From an uncultured Polaribacter sp. (lineage in GTDB: Bacteria > Bacteroidota > Bacteroidia > Flavobacteriales > Flavobacteriaceae): DNA of 64,000 nucleotides. Shown piece after piece: positions 51,285 to 58,973 of this stretch. Within the stretch, counting starts at the first letter, position 1. Each line of letters opens with the position of its first letter. The stretch spans positions 62,001 to 126,000 of the forward strand of contig NZ_CANMFI010000002.1 of NCBI RefSeq assembly GCF_947497125.1. The letters run 5' to 3'. The notes under the pieces were generated by a model, which saw only the letters and a program-made list of their open reading frames with translations, was not told the origin of the DNA and did not search any database. The position numbers and the translations under genes were made by a program.

Positions 51285-52436
51285 ATGAACTTTTTTAAAA
51301 ACAACCTCTTATTTAGAGCAATTGCCCTTTTCACATCCATTATTATTGTTTCATTAATCTTATGGAATACCTATACTTTTTTTCAGAAATTTAAAAATGA
51401 AGAACGCATTAAGATGGAAATCTTAGCCGCGGCTCAAAAAGAAATTGCGAGTAATACAGATTTAAATGCAAATGTAGATTTACCACTAAAGATTATTGAA
51501 AACAACAATAATATTCCGATGATTCTTGTAAATGAAAAAGGAACTATTGAATATTATCAAAATATTGATACTGTAGAGGCTAAAAAACCTGCTTACTTAG
51601 AAGGGCTATTAACATTAATGAAAGCAGAAAACGAACCGATAGAGGTTAGTTATAAAGGAAAAAATAAGCAGTTTATTTATTACAGAAACTCTAACTTACT
51701 AAACAAACTAACCTACTACCCGATTGCTTTAATATTAATTTTACTACTTTTTTTAACTGTAATTTACCTGTTTTTTAATGCAAATAAAATTGCCGAAACA
51801 AATAAACTTTGGACAGGCATGGCAAAAGAAACTGCACATCAGATTGGTACACCTTTATCGTCTCTTTTGGGTTGGATTGCTATTTTAAAAACAGAAAAGG
51901 TAAACGCTTCTTATGTTACAGAAATAGAAAAAGATGTACACAGATTAAATGCAATTGCCAACCGGTTTTCTAAAATAGGATCTGTACCTACGCTAAAAAA
52001 GGAAAATATTGTAACCACCACAAAACAAGTATTCGATTACATAGCTTCTAAAAGCTCTAAACAAATATCATTCTTTTTTAATGCCAAAGAAGATGAAATT
52101 TATGCGAACATTAATGGTGAATTATTTGGTTGGGTAATAGAGAATATTATTAAAAATGCCATTGATGCAATGTTAGGTAAAGGAACTTTGACGGTAGAAA
52201 TTACTACCGGTTCTAAAAATGTAATAATAACAATTTCTGATTCTGGAAAAGGAATTTTAAAGAAGCAATACAAGCAAATTTTTAAACCGGGTTATACAAC
52301 CAAAAAACGTGGTTGGGGTTTAGGATTGTCGCTTTCTAAACGCATCATCTCTAACTATCATAAAGGAAAAATAGCAGTTAAAAAATCTGAAATAAATAAA
52401 GGAACTACTTTTGAAATTCTTTTAAATAAAATATAA
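51285..52436 (+). CDS. Orphan membrane sensor histidine kinase
   Basis: Sensor kinase of 383 residues from the ATG at 51285 (a TTG lies just before it). TM segments at about 11-33 and 146-163 bracket an extracytoplasmic sensor of about 110 residues. The dimerisation histidine is H185 in ETAHQIGTPLSSL; the ATPase domain has the N-box NIIKNAIDAM, DSGKGI (G1) and GWGLGLSLSK (G2). No response regulator lies next to it, so its partner must be elsewhere. Confidence 0.92.
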   Translation: MNFFKNNLLFRAIALFTSIIIVSLILWNTYTFFQKFKNEERIKMEILAAAQKEIASNTDLNANVDLPLKIIENNNNIPMILVNEKGTIEYYQNIDTVEAKKPAYLEGLLTLMKAENEPIEVSYKGKNKQFIYYRNSNLLNKLTYYPIALILILLLFLTVIYLFFNANKIAETNKLWTGMAKETAHQIGTPLSSLLGWIAILKTEKVNASYVTEIEKDVHRLNAIANRFSKIGSVPTLKKENIVTTTKQVFDYIASKSSKQISFFFNAKEDEIYANINGELFGWVIENIIKNAIDAMLGKGTLTVEITTGSKNVIITISDSGKGILKKQYKQIFKPGYTTKKRGWGLGLSLSKRIISNYHKGKIAVKKSEINKGTTFEILLNKI

Positions 52437-52535
52437 AAACGATACTAAAATAATGGTAATAAACCCTAAGAACCAGTTAGAATACCCTTACCATTTTTGA
52501 AATAAGTTAATATATTGATTATTTTAAAACAACGT

Positions 52536-53411
52536 ATGAGAAAATTAAACCCATTATTATTTTTACTGATATTATTTAGTTGTTCGGTAACAAATTACCA
52601 AAAAAAAGGGACAGTAAACCCTAAAAACTTTAATTACGAAACAGCATTTACCACGCTTAAAACTGTTATTATATTTCCTGCAGAAATAGAGGGTAAATCC
52701 AAAAACTTTTATTTTGATACTGGCGCACAATATTCAATTATCCAAAGAGATACTCTAATTGGTTCTTTGGTAAACGTTAGTGGCGCATCTAAACGCAGTA
52801 TAGAAGCAGGTAGTGAGATTGTGAAAATGTTTAAAATTGGAGATATTGAATTTACTAATACAGTTGCAATCAATACAGATATGGTTGGGTTAAAGGAAAA
52901 AATTTCAAATTTTGGAGGATTAATTGGCCAACCCATTATTGAAAAAGCTAATTGGTTAATCGACTATCCGAATAAGAAACTTAAAATTTCAAGCAAAAAT
53001 TTAGCAGATGATAGTTTTCAGACAATCAAAATAAAAAGAAAAGGAGGTTCACCCTATACATATATTTCTATAAATGGGATTGAATATAAAGTTGTAATTG
53101 ATTTTGGTTCTTCATCTGAATTTAGTTTACCAAAAGAATCTAAACTAGCAAAACAACTTTTACAACAATATACATTTGAAGCCAATGAAAGAGAGAGATA
53201 TACAATTGGTGGAAGGCAAATTATTAAAGAAAAAGTAGGAATTTTACCTATGATAAAAATCGGGGATATAGAATTTAAAAATATTCAAACTAAAATTAAC
53301 GAACAAAGTCAGCCTAGAATTGGAATTGGTTTCTTTAAAGATTATACTATCTATATTGATAATATTGAAAATAATTATAAAATTAAAAAAAGCGCAGAAC
53401 AAACTGATTAA
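52536..53411 (+). CDS. Retropepsin-like aspartic protease lipoprotein
   Basis: Lipoprotein of 291 residues from the ATG at 52536 (an upstream TTG at 52515 would lengthen it by 7). The lipobox LFSC gives lipidated C16. A first aspartic-protease lobe has FDTGAQYS (D61), then GLIGQPIIEKANWLIDY. A second lobe repeats the pattern with VIDFGSSSEF (D189) and RIGIGFFKDYTIYID. Two catalytic aspartates in tandem lobes suggest a bilobal, pepsin-like arrangement in one chain, anchored to a membrane. Substrate unknown. Confidence 0.8.
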   Translation: MRKLNPLLFLLILFSCSVTNYQKKGTVNPKNFNYETAFTTLKTVIIFPAEIEGKSKNFYFDTGAQYSIIQRDTLIGSLVNVSGASKRSIEAGSEIVKMFKIGDIEFTNTVAINTDMVGLKEKISNFGGLIGQPIIEKANWLIDYPNKKLKISSKNLADDSFQTIKIKRKGGSPYTYISINGIEYKVVIDFGSSSEFSLPKESKLAKQLLQQYTFEANERERYTIGGRQIIKEKVGILPMIKIGDIEFKNIQTKINEQSQPRIGIGFFKDYTIYIDNIENNYKIKKSAEQTD

Positions 53412-53437
53412 AAACAGCTATATATCACTGATAAAAA

Positions 53438-53827
53438 TTATTTAAACTCAGAAGAAATTCTAGCTGCCAAGGCTATAAACTCGTCTTTTGTTAAAGCAAC
53501 TTTATCTGTAAACTGAATATCTTTCATGTTGTTTAAAGGTACTAAATGAACATGAACATGAGGTACTTCTAAACCAATTACACTTAACCCAACTCGTTTA
53601 CAAGCAACCGATTTTTCTAATGCTTTAGCAACCCTGTAAGAAAAATCCATTAAATTGTGATATGCCTCTTTTTCTAAATCGAAAACTTTATTAACTTCCT
53701 TCTTTGGCACTACAAGTGTATGCCCTTTTGCATTAGGATTGATATCTAAAAAAGCAATATGATGTTGATCTTCTGCAACTTTATAACACGGAATTTCACC
53801 TTCTATAATTTTTGTAAATACACTCAT
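53438..53827 (-). CDS. HIT family protein
   Basis: Histidine-triad hydrolase or transferase of 129 residues. The HIT motif VPHVHVHLVP places the triad histidines at 90, 92 and 94; the N-terminal part has the DINPNAKGHTLVVPKKEV pattern of HINT-like proteins. It probably hydrolyses nucleoside phosphoramidates or related substrates. Transcribed alone on the minus strand; repeat copy C and greA lie upstream. Confidence 0.92.
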   Translation of the reverse strand: MSVFTKIIEGEIPCYKVAEDQHHIAFLDINPNAKGHTLVVPKKEVNKVFDLEKEAYHNLMDFSYRVAKALEKSVACKRVGLSVIGLEVPHVHVHLVPLNNMKDIQFTDKVALTKDEFIALAARISSEFK

Positions 53828-53896
53828 TATTAATGGTTTAGTTGTAATTTAATATCTTTTAAAGTGTGTAAAATTGATAGTTATCTGCAAACACGT

Positions 53897-53973
53897 TTAG
53901 CCCAGATAGAACGGCCTGTTTAAGCTCTTGCGCCTTTTTGCGCAAAGCGAGTAGTGAAAGCTGGAAATAGCTT
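53897..53973. repeat. Dispersed palindromic repeat, copy C
   Basis: Same layout as copy A: inner stem TTGCGC/GCGCAA (53928-53933 with 53940-53945) and outer CCAG/CTGG (53902-53905 with 53961-53964) plus TAGC/GCTT-type flank pairing. Base pairs differ from copy A at both stems but remain complementary. Located between greA and the HIT gene. Confidence 0.8.
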
Positions 53974-53982
53974 CTAAAAAAA

Positions 53983-54459
53983 TTAATCTCTAGAGATATT
54001 TACAACTTCAAATTTCATAATACCGTTAGGAACTTGAATTTCTGCAATTTCACCTACTTTTTTACCTAATAAGCCTTTCCCTATCGGAGAATTTACCGAT
54101 AATTTACCGTTTCTTACATCTGTTTCAGAATCGGCAACTAAAGTGTAAGAAAACTCCATACCATTGCTAATATTTTTAATTTTAACAATAGAGTGTATTA
54201 ATATTTTAGAGGTATCTAGTTGAGATTCGTCTATAATTCTTGCGTTTGCAACTACATTTTTAAGCTTGGCAATCTTAAATTCTAAATGAGATTGTTCTTC
54301 TTTTGCAGCATGATACTCTGCATTTTCACTTAAATCTCCTTTATCTCTAGCATCTGCTATTTCTTGCGTAACTCTTGGGCGCTCTACTTGCTCTAACTGA
54401 ACCAGTTCGTCTTTTAATTTCTTTAGCCCTTCTGGTGAATAATATGATATATCGCTCAT
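53983..54459 (-). CDS. greA: Transcription elongation factor GreA
   Basis: Cleaves the 3' end of RNA in backtracked polymerase, rescuing stalled complexes. 158 residues from the ATG at 54459 (MSDISYYSPEGLKKLKDEL); an earlier in-frame Met at 54492 gives an atypical N-terminus. It has an N-terminal coiled coil with ARDKGDLSENAEYHAAKE (acidic tip) and a C-terminal FKBP-like domain with IGKGLLGKKVGE. Its predicted promoter is followed at once by a terminator-like hairpin in the leader. Confidence 0.95.
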   Translation of the reverse strand: MSDISYYSPEGLKKLKDELVQLEQVERPRVTQEIADARDKGDLSENAEYHAAKEEQSHLEFKIAKLKNVVANARIIDESQLDTSKILIHSIVKIKNISNGMEFSYTLVADSETDVRNGKLSVNSPIGKGLLGKKVGEIAEIQVPNGIMKFEVVNISRD

Positions 54460-54549
54460 TATATTTTTTATAATTGTTTTTTCTGATAACAATGTGCCTC
54501 AAAAAAAATAGTGTTTTGTTTAAATTTTGATACTTAATTCATTTAAAAA

Positions 54550-54589
54550 ATCTCATTACGTATTAAGTAATGAGATATTAACAAATGTA
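54550..54589 (-). promoter_or_regulatory. greA promoter and leader hairpin
   Basis: Minus-strand -7 element TACATTTG at 54589-54582 with ATTG about 18 nt upstream. The predicted RNA begins at or near a hairpin, 10-bp stem (54576-54567 with 54559-54550), 7-nt loop, followed on the minus strand by six T's. This looks like an intrinsic terminator or attenuator about 90 nt before the greA ATG; the adjacent opposite-strand gene would not need it. Confidence 0.5.
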
Positions 54590-54633
54590 CAAAATATTTG
54601 TAAATTGCAATCGTTGTTTAAATAACGAAGTGT

Positions 54634-55062
54634 ATGAAAATGAAAAGAATACTAATTATTTGTGGGTTATTTACAATTATGGGTTGCACCAACAATGAAA
54701 ATTTGAATAACTGCATACAATCGCTCCCTTTAAATATTACTACAGACTTAAACAATCCTCAATTAATAAATGTTTTGGTGCCGGGTGGATATGTTTCACT
54801 TTCTGGCGGATCTAAAGGTATTTTATTAATGAATGTTAACGGAGATGATTTTGTTGCTTATGACAAGCTTTGTCCGGCAGCGGATTGCAATACACCCATG
54901 GTTTTTGAAAGAGGTATTGTATTAAAATGTACTTGTGATGATAGCGAATATGGAGTTGGTAGAGGTATTGGTGGCGCACCACAAACAGAGGGTTTTGTAT
55001 GCCCAGCAATAGAGTATAATGTTACAAAAAGAGGCACTTCACTTCAAATCACTAATTTTTAA
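54634..55062 (+). CDS. Rieske-like lipoprotein lacking histidine ligands
   Basis: Lipoprotein of 142 residues (lipobox MGC, C18). The domain follows the Rieske pattern: CPAADC (C80-C85) aligns with CTHLGC and CTCDDSEY (C99-C101) aligns with CPCHGSxF, followed by a GGAPQTEGF-type third loop and IEYNVTKRG. In a Rieske protein two Cys and two His hold the 2Fe-2S cluster; here the His positions are A82 and D102, while the disulfide pair C85/C101 and the two cluster Cys C80/C99 remain. A 2Fe-2S cluster of Rieske type is therefore unlikely. Next gene purK is on the same strand. Confidence 0.7.
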   Translation: MKMKRILIICGLFTIMGCTNNENLNNCIQSLPLNITTDLNNPQLINVLVPGGYVSLSGGSKGILLMNVNGDDFVAYDKLCPAADCNTPMVFERGIVLKCTCDDSEYGVGRGIGGAPQTEGFVCPAIEYNVTKRGTSLQITNF

Positions 55063-55085
55063 TAGCATACAAAATTTAAGTTGCT

Positions 55086-55093
55086 TATTTTTG
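55086..55093 (+). promoter_or_regulatory. purK promoter -7 element
   Basis: TATTTTTG, an exact TAnnTTTG match, 21 nt before the GTG start at 55115. It supports this start over an upstream ATG at 55019, which lies inside the lipoprotein gene. Confidence 0.55.
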
Positions 55094-55114
55094 CCTAAAC
55101 ACAACTTATTTAAC

Positions 55115-56272
55115 GTGAAAAACTATTTTTCTTCAAATTTTAAACTTGGTATTCTTGGCGGTGGTCAACTTGGGAGAATGCTGTTAACAGAAACTCAAAA
55201 ATTAGACATCTATACGGCTGTCTTAGATAATAATAAAAATGCTCCTTGTGCTGCTATTTGCAACACTTTTGTTGTTGGTGATTTATTAGATTTTGAAGCC
55301 GTTTACAACTTTGGTAAAACAGTAGATGTACTTACCATAGAAATAGAAAATGTAAATTTAGATGCTTTAGACAAATTAGAAAGTGAAGGACTTACCATTT
55401 ACCCTAAGCCAAAAGATTTACGCATTATACAGAGTAAAGCAAGCCAGAAAAATTTTTATATCGAACATCAAATACCAACAGCTCCATTTTCTCATTATGG
55501 GTATTTAGAAGAGTTAATTCATTCTTTAGAAAACAACATTATTAGCTTTCCTTTTGTTTGGAAAGCGGCAAGATTTGGCTACGATGGTAACGGCGTAAAA
55601 ATTGTTAGAAATAGTGAAGATTTGCAAAGTTTGCCAAATGTAGAATGTATTGCAGAAAAATTAATCCCTTTTAAAAACGAGTTGGCTGTAATTGTTGCCA
55701 GAAATACAAACGGACAAACAAAAACCTATCCTGTTGTAGAGATGGAATTTCATCCGGAAGCCAACCAAGTAGAGTATGTTATTTGCCCTGCAAGAATAGA
55801 TGCTAAAATTGCAAAACAAGCAAGAGAACTTGCACTAAAAGTTGTAAATGATTTAGATTTTATTGGGTTATTAGCTGTAGAAATGTTTTTAACAGAAGAT
55901 GATAAAATACTAGTAAATGAAGTAGCGCCAAGGCCACATAATTCTGGACATTATTCTATAGAAGCTAGCTATACCAATCAGTTTGAACAACATTTAAGAA
56001 GTATTTTAAATATTCCTTTAGGTAGCACAGAAAGTACTGTTGCAGGTATTATGGTAAACTTAGTTGGTGAAGAAGGTTTTTCTGGCGATGTAATCTATGA
56101 AAATATTGAAGAAATTTTAAAAATTGATGGAGTAACGCCTCACATTTATGGTAAAAAAGAAACACGTCCTTTTCGTAAAATGGGACATGTAACTATTGTA
56201 AATAAAGACATAGAAGTTGCAAGAATAATTGCACAAAAAGTAAAAGAAACAATTAGAGTGATTACTGCGTAA
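55115..56272 (+). CDS. purK: N5-carboxyaminoimidazole ribonucleotide synthase
   Basis: ATP-grasp enzyme of purine synthesis that carboxylates AIR to N5-CAIR. I start it at the GTG at 55115 (385 residues, MKNYFSSNFKLGILGGGQLGRML), the usual length. ATP-grasp features are FPFVWKAARFGYDGNGVKIV, ECIAEKLIPFKNELAV, LLAVEMFLTEDDKILVNEVAPRPHNSGH and the C-terminal HIYGKKETRPFRKMGH. purE follows on the same strand, 80 nt downstream. Confidence 0.95.
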   Translation: MKNYFSSNFKLGILGGGQLGRMLLTETQKLDIYTAVLDNNKNAPCAAICNTFVVGDLLDFEAVYNFGKTVDVLTIEIENVNLDALDKLESEGLTIYPKPKDLRIIQSKASQKNFYIEHQIPTAPFSHYGYLEELIHSLENNIISFPFVWKAARFGYDGNGVKIVRNSEDLQSLPNVECIAEKLIPFKNELAVIVARNTNGQTKTYPVVEMEFHPEANQVEYVICPARIDAKIAKQARELALKVVNDLDFIGLLAVEMFLTEDDKILVNEVAPRPHNSGHYSIEASYTNQFEQHLRSILNIPLGSTESTVAGIMVNLVGEEGFSGDVIYENIEEILKIDGVTPHIYGKKETRPFRKMGHVTIVNKDIEVARIIAQKVKETIRVITA

Positions 56273-56352
56273 TTTCTTTAAAGCTGAACTAGATTCGGCT
56301 TCTAACAACCAATAAACAGATTCTGAAACAAATTTAGAACAAATACAAAATT

Positions 56353-56832
56353 ATGGTAGGAATAATAATGGGAAGCGATTCAGATCTTCCAATCATGCAA
56401 GAAGCAATTGATATTTTAGAAAGTTTTGACATTCAAATTGAAGTAGACATTGTTTCTGCACACAGAACACCAGAAAAATTAGTTGACTATTCTAAAAATG
56501 CTCACAAACGCGGCGTAAAAGTGATTATCGCTGGCGCTGGTGGTGCTGCTCATTTACCAGGAATGGTGGCTTCTATGAGTCCGTTACCAATTATTGGAGT
56601 TCCTGTAAAAAGTAGAAATTCTATTGATGGCTGGGATTCTGTTCTTTCTATTTTACAAATGCCAGGCGGGGTTCCAGTGGCTACTGTTGCACTTGATGGC
56701 GCTAAAAATGCAGGAATTTTAGCAGCCCAAATTATTGGTGCTTCAGACAAGTGTGTTTTAGACAAAATTATTACATACAAAGAAGGCTTAAAATTAAAAG
56801 TTGAACAAGCTTCTGAACGCGTAAGAAAATAA
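56353..56832 (+). CDS. purE: N5-carboxyaminoimidazole ribonucleotide mutase
   Basis: Converts N5-CAIR to CAIR, the step after PurK. 159 residues. The GSDSDLP loop at 8-14, SAHRTPEKLV with the catalytic histidine, GAGGAAHLPGMVAS and PLPIIGVPVKS are the family hallmarks. With the upstream purK the pair forms the two-step AIR carboxylation route. Confidence 0.96.
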   Translation: MVGIIMGSDSDLPIMQEAIDILESFDIQIEVDIVSAHRTPEKLVDYSKNAHKRGVKVIIAGAGGAAHLPGMVASMSPLPIIGVPVKSRNSIDGWDSVLSILQMPGGVPVATVALDGAKNAGILAAQIIGASDKCVLDKIITYKEGLKLKVEQASERVRK

Positions 56833-56843
56833 TTTTTGCCTTC

Positions 56844-56888
56844 TCGAGCGCAGTCGAGAGAAACTCTTTAGATTTCGACTGCGCTCGA
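56844..56888. repeat. Inverted repeat with palindromic arms
   Basis: Perfect 14-bp arms (56844-56857 with 56875-56888, TCGAGCGCAGTCGA and its complement), 17-nt loop. Each arm also has CTCGA/TCGAG ends, so each arm is itself a partial palindrome. It lies between purE and the M3 peptidase gene. It is more GC-rich than the surroundings. I recall similar CTCGAGCGCAGTCGAG elements as repeats in flavobacterial genomes; it may also act as a terminator. Confidence 0.65.
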
Positions 56889-56907
56889 TCTGAAAACAAT
56901 AAAAAAT

Positions 56908-58923
56908 ATGAATCCACTTTTACAAGATTTTAATACAGCACCTTTTTCTAAAATTAAGAATGCAGATTACAAACCTGCGATTCTAAAAGCAATTGAAATT
57001 GCCAAAGAAGAAATTACTGCAATCATTTCAAATCCAGAAACTCCAACTTTTAAAAACACCACAGTTGCTTTAGATTTTACTGGTGAAAAAATGGGACGTA
57101 TCAATAGTATTTTCTTCAACTTAAATGCTGCTGAAACCAATGAAGAAATGCAAAAAATTGCACAAGAAGTTTCGCCTTGGTTAAGTGAATTTAAGAATGA
57201 TATGATTTTAAACGAAGCCTTATTTAAAAGAGTAAAGGCTGTTTATAATCTAAGAGAAACGCTAACATTATCTTTAGAAGAAAGCATGTTGCTAGAAAAG
57301 CAGTACAAGGGTTTTGCTAGAAACGGTGCCAATTTAAATGAAGAAGACAAATTAAAATTACGTAAAATAGACACAGAACTTTCTAAACTTTCGTTACAAT
57401 TTGGCGAAAATGTATTGGCAGAAACCAATGCTTTTGAAATGCATTTAACCAATGAAAGTGATGTTGCTGGTTTGCCAGATTCTGCTAAAGAAGCAGCAAA
57501 ACAAGTTGCAAAAGAAAAAAATAAAGAAGGGTATATTTTTACATTAGATTACCCAAGCTACATTCCGTTTTTAACCTATGCAGACAACAGAGAGTTGCGT
57601 AAAAAAATGGCAATTGCTGCTGGAAAAAAAGCATTTCAAGACACAAAGTTTAACAACGAGCAAGTTGTTTTAGAGATTGTGAATCTACGTCATCAAAGAG
57701 CCAATTTACTGGGTTATAAAACACATGCTCATTTTGTGTTAGAAGAACGCATGGCAGAAACTCCAGAAAAAGTAATTTCGTTTTCAAATGATCTATTAGC
57801 AAAGGCTAAACCTGCTGCTATAAAAGAGTTTAACGAACTAGAAGCATATGCAAAAAAGCTAGACAATATTGATCAATTGCAAAAATGGGACGGTGCGTAT
57901 TACGCAGAAAAGCTAAAGAAAGAACGTTTTAACTTAGATCAAGAAATTCTAAAACCTTATTTTAAGTTAGAAAATGTTATTCAGGGTGTTTTTACCATCG
58001 CAACAAAATTATACGATTTACAATTTGAAGAAATTGCTACAATTGAAAAATACCACGAAGATGTAAAAACATACAACGTTACCGATACAAATGGCAAGTT
58101 TATTGCTGTTTTTTATGCTGATTTTCATCCAAGGAAAGGAAAAAGAAATGGTGCTTGGATGACCAGCTACAAACCACAACAAATAAAAGACGGAACCAAC
58201 GAGAGACCACATGTTTCTATTGTATGTAATTTTACAAAACCAACCGAAACAAAACCATCTTTACTAACCTTTAACGAGGTTACCACCTTGTTTCATGAGT
58301 TTGGGCATGCGCTACACGGAATGTTAGCCAACACAACTTACAACAGTTTGTCTGGCACTTCTGTTTCTTGGGATTTTGTAGAATTACCAAGTCAGGTTTT
58401 AGAGAATTGGTGTTACGAAAAAGAAGCATTAGAATTGTTTGCAAAACATTATGAAACTGGCGAAGTTATTCCGATGGAATATGTTGAAAAAATTAAAGAA
58501 TCTGCTAGTTTTCATGAAGGCATGCAAACGCTACGTCAACTAAGTTTTGGCTTGTTAGACATGCAATGGCACGGGCAAGATCCATCAGAAATAAAATCTG
58601 TAAAAGAATTTGAAAACAAGGCTTTTGCTGAAACTAAACTATACCCAGATGTAGCAGAAAACTGTATGAGTACAGCTTTTTCTCACATTTTTCAGGGAGG
58701 CTATTCTGCTGGATATTATTCTTATAAATGGGCAGAAGTTTTAGATGCAGATGCTTTTGAATATTTCTTAGAAAAAGGAATTTTTAACAAAGAAGTTGCC
58801 ACAAAATTTAAAGAAAATGTATTGTCTAAAGGCGGAACGCAAAAACCTATGGAATTGTACAAGCGTTTTAGAGGACAAGAGCCAAAACCAGATGCATTAT
58901 TAAAACGCGCGGGGTTACTCTAA
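56908..58923 (+). CDS. M3 family zinc metallopeptidase (oligopeptidase A / Dcp-like)
   Basis: Large oligopeptidase of 671 residues of the thimet/M3 family. The zinc motif HEFGH (H463, E464, H467), then GMLANTTYNSLSGTSVSWDFVELPSQVLEN containing the third ligand glutamate. Upstream helix-rich domain and downstream EGMQTLRQLSFGLLDM and the C-terminal FRGQEPKPDALLKRAGL. No signal peptide, so probably cytoplasmic peptide turnover. Its promoter lies near the palindromic repeat. Confidence 0.93.
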   Translation: MNPLLQDFNTAPFSKIKNADYKPAILKAIEIAKEEITAIISNPETPTFKNTTVALDFTGEKMGRINSIFFNLNAAETNEEMQKIAQEVSPWLSEFKNDMILNEALFKRVKAVYNLRETLTLSLEESMLLEKQYKGFARNGANLNEEDKLKLRKIDTELSKLSLQFGENVLAETNAFEMHLTNESDVAGLPDSAKEAAKQVAKEKNKEGYIFTLDYPSYIPFLTYADNRELRKKMAIAAGKKAFQDTKFNNEQVVLEIVNLRHQRANLLGYKTHAHFVLEERMAETPEKVISFSNDLLAKAKPAAIKEFNELEAYAKKLDNIDQLQKWDGAYYAEKLKKERFNLDQEILKPYFKLENVIQGVFTIATKLYDLQFEEIATIEKYHEDVKTYNVTDTNGKFIAVFYADFHPRKGKRNGAWMTSYKPQQIKDGTNERPHVSIVCNFTKPTETKPSLLTFNEVTTLFHEFGHALHGMLANTTYNSLSGTSVSWDFVELPSQVLENWCYEKEALELFAKHYETGEVIPMEYVEKIKESASFHEGMQTLRQLSFGLLDMQWHGQDPSEIKSVKEFENKAFAETKLYPDVAENCMSTAFSHIFQGGYSAGYYSYKWAEVLDADAFEYFLEKGIFNKEVATKFKENVLSKGGTQKPMELYKRFRGQEPKPDALLKRAGLL

Positions 58924-58973
58924 TAGTAAAAAACGAGGTATTAAAACGAACTTTTGAATTTAAAATTAAACGT

